From the NCBI GenBank assembly GCA_027859055.1, contig JAQIBO010000262.1, positions 1-22,102 on the forward strand: DNA of 22,102 bases. Reading direction: 5' to 3'. A program made the position numbers and the translations under genes. The notes under the pieces are model-generated. The model worked only from the letters and a program-made list of their open reading frames with translations. It did no database searches and had not been told where the DNA came from. The DNA comes from Spirochaeta sp. (lineage in GTDB: Bacteria; Spirochaetota; Spirochaetia; DSM-27196; Alkalispirochaetaceae). Positions 1 to 6,456 of this stretch are shown here, in pieces (within the stretch, counting starts at the first letter, position 1; every line of letters begins with the position of its first letter).

Positions 1-504
1 GGCAACCACAATCCGGTCTTCATTAAACCCCTGCACCACCGATCGCAGCATTTCCACCTGGCTTGGCCGTTCCCGGAAATGGGGCAATCCGGCGGATACC
101 GCACCGCCCGCAGCGATATGCCCCGCGAGAGCCTCCTCGTCAATCGGGGCGATCTCTTCGGGAGGCACCGGTTCGACCAGGACGTACACCTCGGAAACGG
201 TGTTGTTGACAATAGCAGAGCCGATTCCGTGTTCCGCCAGTCCCGCCGCCACCGCGACGTCGGCATCGCTGGGGCGCAGTACACCGCCCGGGTGGTTGTG
301 AAGCACGATGTCTCCGCGTTCACAGAACTCCGCCGGCGCCGCAACAGATGTTTCACTGCCTCTGGCAAAGACCTCAACCGAGACAATGCGTCGCTCCGGA
401 TTTACCCGTCCGACGAAGAGGACCTCCTGTCCCTCCGCCGCGGCGATGACCTCCCGCATCTGTTGTATGACCGCTGCGTCAAACCGCTCCTGAGTAGTAA
501 ACAC
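1..504 (-). CDS. JAMM/RadC-like domain fused to a DinG-type helicase (5' part only)
   Basis: The first 168 residues are visible and the gene runs off the left edge. Residues 69-82 read HNHPGGVLRPSDAD, an exact HxH-x7-SxxD metal-binding signature of the JAMM/MPN fold as in RadC. Glu44 or Glu51 could supply the upstream acidic residue. From about residue 142 the chain reads HFRERPSQVEMLRSVVQGF, which resembles the motif just before Walker A in DinG/XPD-like superfamily 2 helicases. The Walker A motif itself would lie just outside the window. The start is a GTG at 504, the only start codon between the upstream in-frame stop (529-531) and the domain, and it lacks a clear Shine-Dalgarno. The gene is divergent from the J-domain gene. 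The JAMM call is firm; the helicase call is inferred from about 27 residues and could be wrong. Confidence 0.7.
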   Translation of the reverse strand, partial: MFTTQERFDAAVIQQMREVIAAAEGQEVLFVGRVNPERRIVSVEVFARGSETSVAAPAEFCERGDIVLHNHPGGVLRPSDADVAVAAGLAEHGIGSAIVNNTVSEVYVLVEPVPPEEIAPIDEEALAGHIAAGGAVSAGLPHFRERPSQVEMLRSVVQGFNEDRIVVA

Positions 505-620
505 GCCGCGAAGTGTATCACCGAACCGTCACTGTGTTGAAACCCGTGTTCAGGACCGTAGCCACGCCGTCGCTTCTCGCGTTAGAATCCCCCGTTGTGT
601 GGGCGCGTTTGGAGACTCTT

Positions 621-992
621 GTGTGGTCCTGGATCAATGCACGGAACAACGATACCTCGTATCGGGATGAGGCGTGGGAAGAACTTGAAACGTACCTGCG
701 CGGTGAGCCGGACGATCAACCACGCGATCGCCAACGGAACGGCGGGCATGGCGGACCTGGCGAACGAAATGCGATGGATCCACCGTTCCCGACGGATATC
801 CGACAGGCGCTTTACGATCTGGAGCTCAAACCCGGCGCCTCGCGGGAGCAGATCCGGAGCGCATATCGCCGGTTGCTCCTCAAATATCACCCCGATCGGT
901 TTCATACCGATGCCGAGCGGGCACAGACGGCGCAGGAGATCACTCAGCGGATTTCCCTGGCATACAAACGGCTGAACGACTATTATACGTAA
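621..992 (+). CDS. Small J-domain (DnaJ-like) protein
   Basis: A small protein of 123 residues whose C-terminal half is a J domain. Reading from PTDIRQALYDLELKPGASRE, it continues through helix II and the diagnostic HPD tripeptide (in LLLKYHPDRF) to a terminal helix ending LAYKRLNDYYT. J domains stimulate the ATPase of an Hsp70 partner, but no Gly/Phe linker, zinc finger or substrate domain is present, so this is not DnaJ itself and the client is unknown. I chose GTG 621 because GGAG at 611-614 lies six bases upstream. ATG 513 and GTG 597 are in frame but have no ribosome site, and 513 would leave only eight bases to the divergent gene. A TAGAAT at 583-588 could be a -10 element, but no good -35 accompanies it. 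The wecA-like gene follows within 16 bases, probably as one transcript. Confidence 0.8.
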   Translation: MWSWINARNNDTSYRDEAWEELETYLRGEPDDQPRDRQRNGGHGGPGERNAMDPPFPTDIRQALYDLELKPGASREQIRSAYRRLLLKYHPDRFHTDAERAQTAQEITQRISLAYKRLNDYYT

Positions 993-1001
993 GGAAAGGG
1001 G
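991..1001 (+). promoter_or_regulatory. Strong Shine-Dalgarno that points to an ATT start at 1008
   Basis: AAGGAAAGGGG begins inside the stop codon of the J-domain gene. It ends six bases before an ATT codon that is in frame with the wecA-like gene. The first conventional start, TTG 1035, lies 33 bases further on and has no ribosome site of its own. Confidence 0.55.
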
Positions 1002-1007
1002 ACCGGT

Positions 1008-2078
1008 ATTTCGACTCGTATCGCCGCAGTCAGTTTGGCGGCTTTTTTGATCAACGTGCTTGTAACTCCGCTGATTCTCCACTATGCGCATAAGTACCAG
1101 TGGTACGACGAGCATAGCCACCGGAAGATCCACACTACTGACACGCCGCGCCTGGGCGGAGTCGGTATTTTTGTCGCGTTTGTCCTTTCCGCGATCACGG
1201 GGTTGGTCTTCGTTCTCAGCCCGGCCCAGTTTGACCTGTGGTCCACCGGTTCTGTTGCACTCATTATCGCCGGAATGGCGGTGATGCACGGTCTCGGAAT
1301 CTACGATGACTTTGTAAACCTGCCGGCACCGGCAAAGTTCCTGGTCCAGGTACTTTCGGGTGGCATCGTCGCGTTTTCCGGCGCGGTCCTCCGGACGGTG
1401 GATGTTCCGTTGTTTGGAATCATCGAACTGCCGCTGTGGTTTGCGATTCCGGCAACGGTTTTGTGGATCGTGTCCATCGCCAACGCGGTGAACCTGATCG
1501 ACGGGGCCGACGGCCTTGCCGGTGGTTTCAGCGCGATCGCCGCGTTTTTTATGGGGCTTATCGCCCTTGGACAGGGAAACCTGCTTACCGCAATTATCGC
1601 CTTTGCCCTCGTCGGAAGTCTCATCGGCTTTCTGGTGTTCAACTTTCCACCGGCGCGCATCTTCATGGGTGACAGCGGGTCGCTGTTTCTCGGCTTTGTA
1701 CTGGCTGTACTGCCGTTACTGGGACTGAACGGTCGCTCGCCGACCAACGGGCCCATATTTGCCGTCGTTCCCGTGCTGACTCTCCTCTACCTCCCGATCA
1801 CGGATACCCTGCTCGCGATCGCGCGCCGCCGCGCGCGTGGTCTGCCGGTCCACGCTCCGGACCGCGAACACATTCACCATCGCCTGATAGACCGCGGATT
1901 TACCGGGAAAAAGCTGCTCCTGGTCATTTACGGCGGGTCGGCAATCTTCGGGATTACCGCGATGGCGTGGTTTACCACCCCGCGAGCGGTCGGGGTTACG
2001 TTGAATGTGACGCTGTGGGTCATCGTCACCGTTGTTGTTTTGTGGCTTGGCCGATCACGCCCGCCATATCGCGAATAG
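1008..2078 (+). CDS. WecA/TagO-type undecaprenyl-phosphate sugar-1-phosphate transferase
   Basis: Polytopic membrane enzyme of the MraY/WecA family (glycosyltransferase 4). The family transfers a HexNAc-1-phosphate from a UDP-sugar to undecaprenyl phosphate at the cytoplasmic face. Visible signatures are RKIHTTDTPRLGGVGIF near the N-terminus, the catalytic YDDF loop, NAVNLIDGADGLAGG, FNFPPARIFMGDSGS, and PDREHIHHRL in the last large loop. The HIHHRL motif marks the WecA/TagO branch rather than MraY. Which sugar it uses, and whether it feeds O-antigen, teichoic-type or other glycan, cannot be told from the sequence. With the ATT start at 1008 the product has 356 residues and a complete first membrane helix. 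Starting at TTG 1035 gives 347 residues, a shortened first helix and no ribosome site. It lies directly after the J-domain gene and converges on the response regulator gene, 48 bases away. Confidence 0.88.
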   Translation: MSTRIAAVSLAAFLINVLVTPLILHYAHKYQWYDEHSHRKIHTTDTPRLGGVGIFVAFVLSAITGLVFVLSPAQFDLWSTGSVALIIAGMAVMHGLGIYDDFVNLPAPAKFLVQVLSGGIVAFSGAVLRTVDVPLFGIIELPLWFAIPATVLWIVSIANAVNLIDGADGLAGGFSAIAAFFMGLIALGQGNLLTAIIAFALVGSLIGFLVFNFPPARIFMGDSGSLFLGFVLAVLPLLGLNGRSPTNGPIFAVVPVLTLLYLPITDTLLAIARRRARGLPVHAPDREHIHHRLIDRGFTGKKLLLVIYGGSAIFGITAMAWFTTPRAVGVTLNVTLWVIVTVVVLWLGRSRPPYRE

Positions 2079-2126
2079 CGGCGGCGGGCAGGCACTGACC
2101 GGCCGCGCGGCGGGCAGCCGTGTCCG

Positions 2127-3479
2127 CTACCCGTCCAACCCGTAGTCGGCGACCTTCCGGTGTAGCGTCTTGCGACCGATTCCCAAAGCCTCGGCGGTTT
2201 TCGTCTTGTTTCCTTTGTGAGCGGCAAGTGTGCTGCGGATGATCTCGCGTTCCGCATCGTTCAGGGTGCTGCCAAGGGGTATATGAATCGAATCGTTCTC
2301 CGCGCCGCCACTGTGGATCGACGGTGGAAGATCGTCCACGGTGATTATCGAGCCTTTCGCCATGACAACCGCACTTTCGATGCTGTTGCGTAACTCCCGG
2401 ATATTTCCCGGCCAGTCGTGAGCGTGCAACACCGCGCGCGCCCGCGGGTCGATCCCCTCCACCGATTTCCCGTTTTCCCGGGAGAACTCTTTAATGAACG
2501 CCGCACTCAACAGGGGGATGTCGTCTTTGCGCTCCCGCAACGGCGGCACGTGAATGTTGACCACGTTGAGCCGGTAGTACAGGTCCTCGCGGAAACGACC
2601 GGCCTCGATCTCGGCCCGGAGATCGCGGTTGGTGGCGGTAACGATCCGAACGTCAACGTTGAGCGTTTCCTCTCCGCCCACCCGCTCAAACTGCTTTTCC
2701 TGCAACACCCGCAGGATCTTTATCTGGACGCTCTGGTTGATCTCCCCGATTTCGTCGAGAAAAATGGTGCCGGTGTTGGCAAGTTCGAAGCGACCGCGTT
2801 TCCTGCCGATCGCACCGGTGAACGCTCCTTTTTCATGCCCGAACAGTTCGCTTTCCAGAAGGGACTCAGAAAGCGCTGCGCAATGGACCTTGACCAGCGG
2901 GTTCTGCGCCCGGTCGGACACGCGGTGGATCGCGTCGGCGATAAGCTCTTTCCCAACACCGCTCTCCCCGGTTATCAGGACGGACGCCCGGGTCGGCGCT
3001 ACCTGTCGGACCACCTCCATCACCTGTTGCAGGGCGCTGCTCTTTCCGATAATCGACGACTGTTCCCGCTGCTGCTCCAGCTCGTTTTGAAGCTGACGGT
3101 GCTGCAACACCAGCTCGCGGTTGGACATGGCGCGCTTTGCAAGAAGTGAAAGGCGATCAAGGGAGACCGGCTTTGTCAGGAAATCATACGCGCCGTCACG
3201 CATCGCCTGCACGGCGGTTTCAATCGTTCCGTGACCGGTCAGTATGATCACCGGTACCGTCGGATAGCGATCAACCACGTGGCGAAGAACCTCTTCGCCG
3301 GAGACGCGCGGCATCTTGAGATCGGCGATGACGAGGTCTATCTCTTCGGTCCGTATGACGTCCAACGCCTCCTGACCATCCGCCGCAAGGAGCGTCCGAT
3401 ATCCGTCGAGCTCCAGCGCGCGGCCAAGACCGGCCCGAATGTTCTTTTCGTCGTCAACGATCAGTACGTTAAACGTCAT
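2127..3479 (-). CDS. NtrC/AtoC-family sigma-54-dependent response regulator
   Basis: The 450-residue protein has the classic three-part layout. A receiver domain (about 1-120) carries acidic residues D9/D10, phosphoacceptor D53 (IADLKMP), T80 and K102. An AAA+ sigma-54 activation domain follows, with Walker A GESGVGKE at 170-177, the sigma-54 contact loop GAFTGA at 217-222 and Walker B GTIFLDE at 236-242. A Fis-type helix-turn-helix closes the protein (KTKTAEALGIGRKTLHRKV). It should bind enhancer-like sites and drive ATP-dependent open-complex formation by RNA polymerase carrying sigma-54. Its ATG overlaps the kinase stop by four bases (ATGA), so the two are translationally coupled and very likely cognate. 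The regulon is unknown, and I saw no obvious -24/-12 promoter when scanning the window by eye. Confidence 0.93.
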   Translation of the reverse strand: MTFNVLIVDDEKNIRAGLGRALELDGYRTLLAADGQEALDVIRTEEIDLVIADLKMPRVSGEEVLRHVVDRYPTVPVIILTGHGTIETAVQAMRDGAYDFLTKPVSLDRLSLLAKRAMSNRELVLQHRQLQNELEQQREQSSIIGKSSALQQVMEVVRQVAPTRASVLITGESGVGKELIADAIHRVSDRAQNPLVKVHCAALSESLLESELFGHEKGAFTGAIGRKRGRFELANTGTIFLDEIGEINQSVQIKILRVLQEKQFERVGGEETLNVDVRIVTATNRDLRAEIEAGRFREDLYYRLNVVNIHVPPLRERKDDIPLLSAAFIKEFSRENGKSVEGIDPRARAVLHAHDWPGNIRELRNSIESAVVMAKGSIITVDDLPPSIHSGGAENDSIHIPLGSTLNDAEREIIRSTLAAHKGNKTKTAEALGIGRKTLHRKVADYGLDG

Positions 3480-4651
3480 CGTTCTTCCCGTCCTTCCCAG
3501 GTAATCAGGTGCGTATCGCGCTGTGGAACCGGCAGGGTAATGGTAAACGTCGTTCCGTGCCCCTCTTTTGAAATCACCGATATATCACCCATGTGTTCTT
3601 TCACGACTTTGTACACCAGCGTAAGGCCGATACCGCTTCCAAAATCGTGCGTTGTAAAGTAGGGCTCAAAGATCTTGTCGCGCACCTCGTCGCTCATTCC
3701 GATTCCGTTGTCGCTGATGCGGAGGAGCGCCTGATCCCCGCGTTGTTGGGTGCTGACGCGGAGCATTCCCCCATCAGGCATCGCGGAGATCGCGTTCTTG
3801 ATGATGTTCAGTACCGCCTGTTTGAAGTACTTCGGATCAAGGTGGAGCTGCGCAAGATCCGGGTCCAGGTCACGGACCAGTTCGATCTCCGCCTGTTCAA
3901 GCTCGTACTGAACGAACGTCAACAGGTCCTCTACAAGAAGGTTCAGATCGTTATCTTCGAGTTTCGTGTCCATGGGGCGGACCGCAAAGAGAAAATCAAC
4001 GACGATCTTGTTGAGCCGTTCTATTTCCTCCTCGATGATGCCGAGGTAGCTTTCGACAGTCTCCAGATTGTTTGCGGACTGTTCACGGACCAGTTTTTGC
4101 AGCAGCTGGGTGTGAATACCGATCGAACCGAGGGGGTTCTTTATCTCGTGGGCAACGCCGGCGGCAAGCGTGGTGAGACTTGCCAGGCTTTCCGCCCGCC
4201 GCAGCCGCGCTTCGCGTCCGCGCTTTTCGGAAATATCCACCAGTTGCAGAATGTTGCCGCGAATGTGGCCCGCCTGAACGAGGGGGATGACGCTGCAGTT
4301 CAGGATGCGGGTTGTTCCGCCGTGATCCAGGGTAAACTCCTGATCGGATATCGACTCGTCGTTTTCCAGTGTCTCCCGTACGAACGTGGCGATGTCCTCG
4401 TCGGCGATGACCTGCCACACCGGCCGATCGGCGATGATTCTGCCGGGAGCGATCGGCACCATACGCTCGGCTGCCTTGTTAACGAGGACAAGACGGTGCA
4501 ACTCATCCGTGACAAACACGCCGTCGTTCATCGAGTCGAGAACGACGGCAAGCCGCTCGTTTTCTTCGCCAAGAGTCTGAAACAGCTGTTCAATCTGTTC
4601 CGTGTCGAGTTTGGAGAGTTTTTCAAGAGCCCGTCGTACAAATCCGCGCAT
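3476..4651 (-). CDS. Soluble NtrB-like sensor histidine kinase
   Basis: The 391-residue kinase has no membrane segment or signal peptide, so it should sense a cytoplasmic cue. An N-terminal helix that could form a coiled coil precedes a PAS domain (about 32-145, containing VVLDSMNDGVFVTDELHRLV). A HisKA domain follows with H168 in the box AAGVAHEIKNPLGSIGIH. The HATPase domain has the N box (LNIIKNAISAMPDGG), G1 box (ISDNGIGM), F box (FEPYFTT) and G2 box (GSGIGLTLVYKVV). HEIKNPLG is typical of the NtrB/AtoS class that pairs with sigma-54 activators, matching the overlapping downstream regulator. The gene starts eight bases after the holB-like stop, with only a weak AGAA as ribosome site. The signal it detects cannot be read from the sequence. 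Confidence 0.92.
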   Translation of the reverse strand: MRGFVRRALEKLSKLDTEQIEQLFQTLGEENERLAVVLDSMNDGVFVTDELHRLVLVNKAAERMVPIAPGRIIADRPVWQVIADEDIATFVRETLENDESISDQEFTLDHGGTTRILNCSVIPLVQAGHIRGNILQLVDISEKRGREARLRRAESLASLTTLAAGVAHEIKNPLGSIGIHTQLLQKLVREQSANNLETVESYLGIIEEEIERLNKIVVDFLFAVRPMDTKLEDNDLNLLVEDLLTFVQYELEQAEIELVRDLDPDLAQLHLDPKYFKQAVLNIIKNAISAMPDGGMLRVSTQQRGDQALLRISDNGIGMSDEVRDKIFEPYFTTHDFGSGIGLTLVYKVVKEHMGDISVISKEGHGTTFTITLPVPQRDTHLITWEGREER

Positions 4652-4659
4652 ATCGTATT

Positions 4660-5889
4660 CTAAGGTCGTTCCATTGCGGTCCGAAAAGCAAGGATAAGCG
4701 CGGAAACAACTGCTGCAGGATTCATATTTCGCGACTCAATACGCCCCCAGTACCGGTGGATAATCGGCGCCCACCGAAAGAGCGTTTCCCGCGGAATGTC
4801 CGGAGCGGCATCGGCGCGTCGCAGCCGGTATCCGATCTCCTCCTCCAGCGCCTCGAGAAAGTACTCCGCACCGTGGCGCGGCGAGACGGCACCGATCATA
4901 TCCCGGAGTTCCAGCTCGATCTGGTGCGTCGCCTGTTGCGTCGCCAGCGCGTCGACAAGCCGGCGTCCCAGATCCTGCCAGTCCAGGCCGTCAGATGCAC
5001 TCTGTTGTCGGAAAAAGTCGCGGAGGGTGTCTTCCGGGGCGTCGCTCCGGAAAATTCGCCGCTGCACCTCCCGTTGTACCTCTTTCGGCCGCTCCCCCAC
5101 CTCGTAGGCACGGACCCGGGAGCGAACGGTGGGGATGATCGCCGACCGGCGAGTCGAGGTGAGGATGAACAGGGTGTTTTCCGGTGGTTCCTCAAGGAGC
5201 TTGAGCATCGCGTTGCGCGCGGCGTCCTGCAGCGTATGGGCCTCTTCCAGGATCACGACGCGTTGTCCCCGCGACGAGGAGAGGTGCGCCCAGGACCAGA
5301 TCGTTCGAACCAGATCAACCGGGACCGGGTCGTGCGGCAGGAGCTGTTCCAGACGGGGGACATCGGTCTCAATTTTTTTCACCAGCCGCGCAACGGCAGC
5401 GCCGGGAGCGGACGCGTTCCCGGACCCCGCTGCAAACTGCGGGAGAACGGTCTCTTCCAGTTCCGTCAGCGCCGTCTCCAGCGCTTCGACGATCGGCAGC
5501 GCCTTTTTCAACTTCGCGTCGGGCCATAGATCAACGTCAAAACGGCGCGTCAGCTTGCGCACGCTGCGAATCAACAGATACGCCGTACCGGGACGGAGAA
5601 CCTGTAGAAACGCGGCGCCGGCGGCGCGCACCTCAAGAGAAAAATAGCGGGGACCGACCAGTACCGTGTCCGGGTGCTGCAGGGTGCGGTGCATTCTGCA
5701 GGAGTGACAACTGCAGTCCCAGGCACCCTCCTGGCGGCATGAGACGACCCGGGCAACCTCAAGGGCGATGGAAGACTTCGCTCCGTAGCGCGGTCCGCTG
5801 AGAAGGATAGCTCCGGGCAGACGGCCGGCGGTGATATCGCGGCGGAGGTCATCACACACCCGGTCCAGGCCAAGAATATTCTCAAACAT
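4660..5889 (-). CDS. holB: DNA polymerase III delta-prime-like clamp-loader subunit
   Basis: The 409-residue AAA+ protein belongs to the gamma/delta-prime clamp-loader family that opens the sliding clamp during replication. Seen directly: a P-loop with divergence from consensus (GPRYGAKSS, 32-40), four cysteines at 51, 59, 61 and 64 in the position of the family zinc module, a Walker B region reading VVILEEAHTL, the hallmark RNAMLKLLEEPPENTLFILTS region around the sensor, and SRVRAY where active subunits have SRC. The degraded P-loop and lost SRC cysteine fit a stator-type delta-prime rather than a hydrolysing gamma/tau subunit. It is somewhat longer than E. coli delta-prime (334 residues), with an extra stretch between the zinc module and Walker B. 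ATG 5889 matches the family N-terminus (FENILGLDRV). The upstream cvpA frame runs across its first 319 bases. Confidence 0.82.
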   Translation of the reverse strand: MFENILGLDRVCDDLRRDITAGRLPGAILLSGPRYGAKSSIALEVARVVSCRQEGAWDCSCHSCRMHRTLQHPDTVLVGPRYFSLEVRAAGAAFLQVLRPGTAYLLIRSVRKLTRRFDVDLWPDAKLKKALPIVEALETALTELEETVLPQFAAGSGNASAPGAAVARLVKKIETDVPRLEQLLPHDPVPVDLVRTIWSWAHLSSSRGQRVVILEEAHTLQDAARNAMLKLLEEPPENTLFILTSTRRSAIIPTVRSRVRAYEVGERPKEVQREVQRRIFRSDAPEDTLRDFFRQQSASDGLDWQDLGRRLVDALATQQATHQIELELRDMIGAVSPRHGAEYFLEALEEEIGYRLRRADAAPDIPRETLFRWAPIIHRYWGRIESRNMNPAAVVSALILAFRTAMERP

Positions 5890-6374
5890 CCGGTTCTAAT
5901 CGTAATAATCCGTTGCGCGTACGGCAGCAGCGGTGTCAGCAGCCGGGCAAATACGCTTTCGGCAAGGATATCGCCGGCCTCGAATAACGGTTGCAACTGG
6001 ATCAGGAGAATCAGAATAAAGACAACCAATATGCCCTCGGCGAGACCGAGAAAGAATCCGAGGGCGCGGTCGAGACTTTCGAGGTTAATCCGTTCCACGA
6101 TGTGGTAGAGCGCGTTCTCAAACAGTTTTACGACGACGTAGGTAATCAGGAACAGCGCCAGAAACGCAACAACCTGAGACCACGGACCGACTCCCAGGTA
6201 GGGTTGAATGTACTGGCCGACGAGCCCGGAAAAAATCACGGCCACCGCGATACCAAGGATCAGTGCCGCCATCGACATAAACTCTTTCACGAACCCTTTG
6301 ATCCCGACGCGTAGCGTGAAAAACACGATAACAACGAGAAATACGATGTCCAGACCGGACAGACTTATATCCAT
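5571..6374 (-). CDS. cvpA: CvpA-family membrane protein, 3' end abnormal
   Basis: Residues 1 to about 160 form a CvpA/colicin V production-family membrane protein. There are four hydrophobic segments (about 9-29, 32-55, 65-85, 104-128) and a loop with FVKEFMSMAALILGI, which is typical of the family. The family is about 160-180 residues long and its molecular function is not well defined; links to cell envelope and colicin export exist in enterobacteria. Here the open frame continues to residue 267. From residue 162 it overlaps the start of the holB-like gene out of frame, and the tail is rich in Cys, Arg, Ser and Pro with no family likeness. A TAG in another frame at 5896-5898, just before the holB ATG, would give a normal end. 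A ribosome site GGGGAAG immediately precedes ATG 6374. The gene is 82 bases downstream of murG. Confidence 0.8.
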   Translation of the reverse strand: MDISLSGLDIVFLVVIVFFTLRVGIKGFVKEFMSMAALILGIAVAVIFSGLVGQYIQPYLGVGPWSQVVAFLALFLITYVVVKLFENALYHIVERINLESLDRALGFFLGLAEGILVVFILILLIQLQPLFEAGDILAESVFARLLTPLLPYAQRIITIRTGCLRIFLAWTGCVMTSAAISPPAVCPELSFSADRATERSLPSPLRLPGSSHAARRVPGTAVVTPAECTAPCSTRTRYWSVPAIFLLRCAPPAPRFYRFSVPVRRIC

Positions 6375-6456
6375 CTTCCCCTCCCCGTTGAAGTGTACAC
6401 GGAACGTCTCCGCTCAAACAACGGTGCCCCGACCGCCGGCAACCGCCGGAAGCTCA

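Noticed and set aside
2081..2117. Two copies of GCGGCGGGCAG in the convergent gap between the wecA-like gene and the regulator
   Set aside because: An 11-base direct repeat in a GC-rich gap is easily due to chance, and no hairpin with a T-run or other structure accompanies it.
3593..4663. 356-codon plus-strand open frame opposite the histidine kinase
   Set aside because: It is an antisense shadow of a kinase with all catalytic boxes, and no ribosome site was seen.
6436..6449. CCGGC-AACC-GCCGG hairpin just after murG as a possible terminator
   Set aside because: The five-pair stem has no T-run on either strand, so it does not look like an intrinsic terminator.
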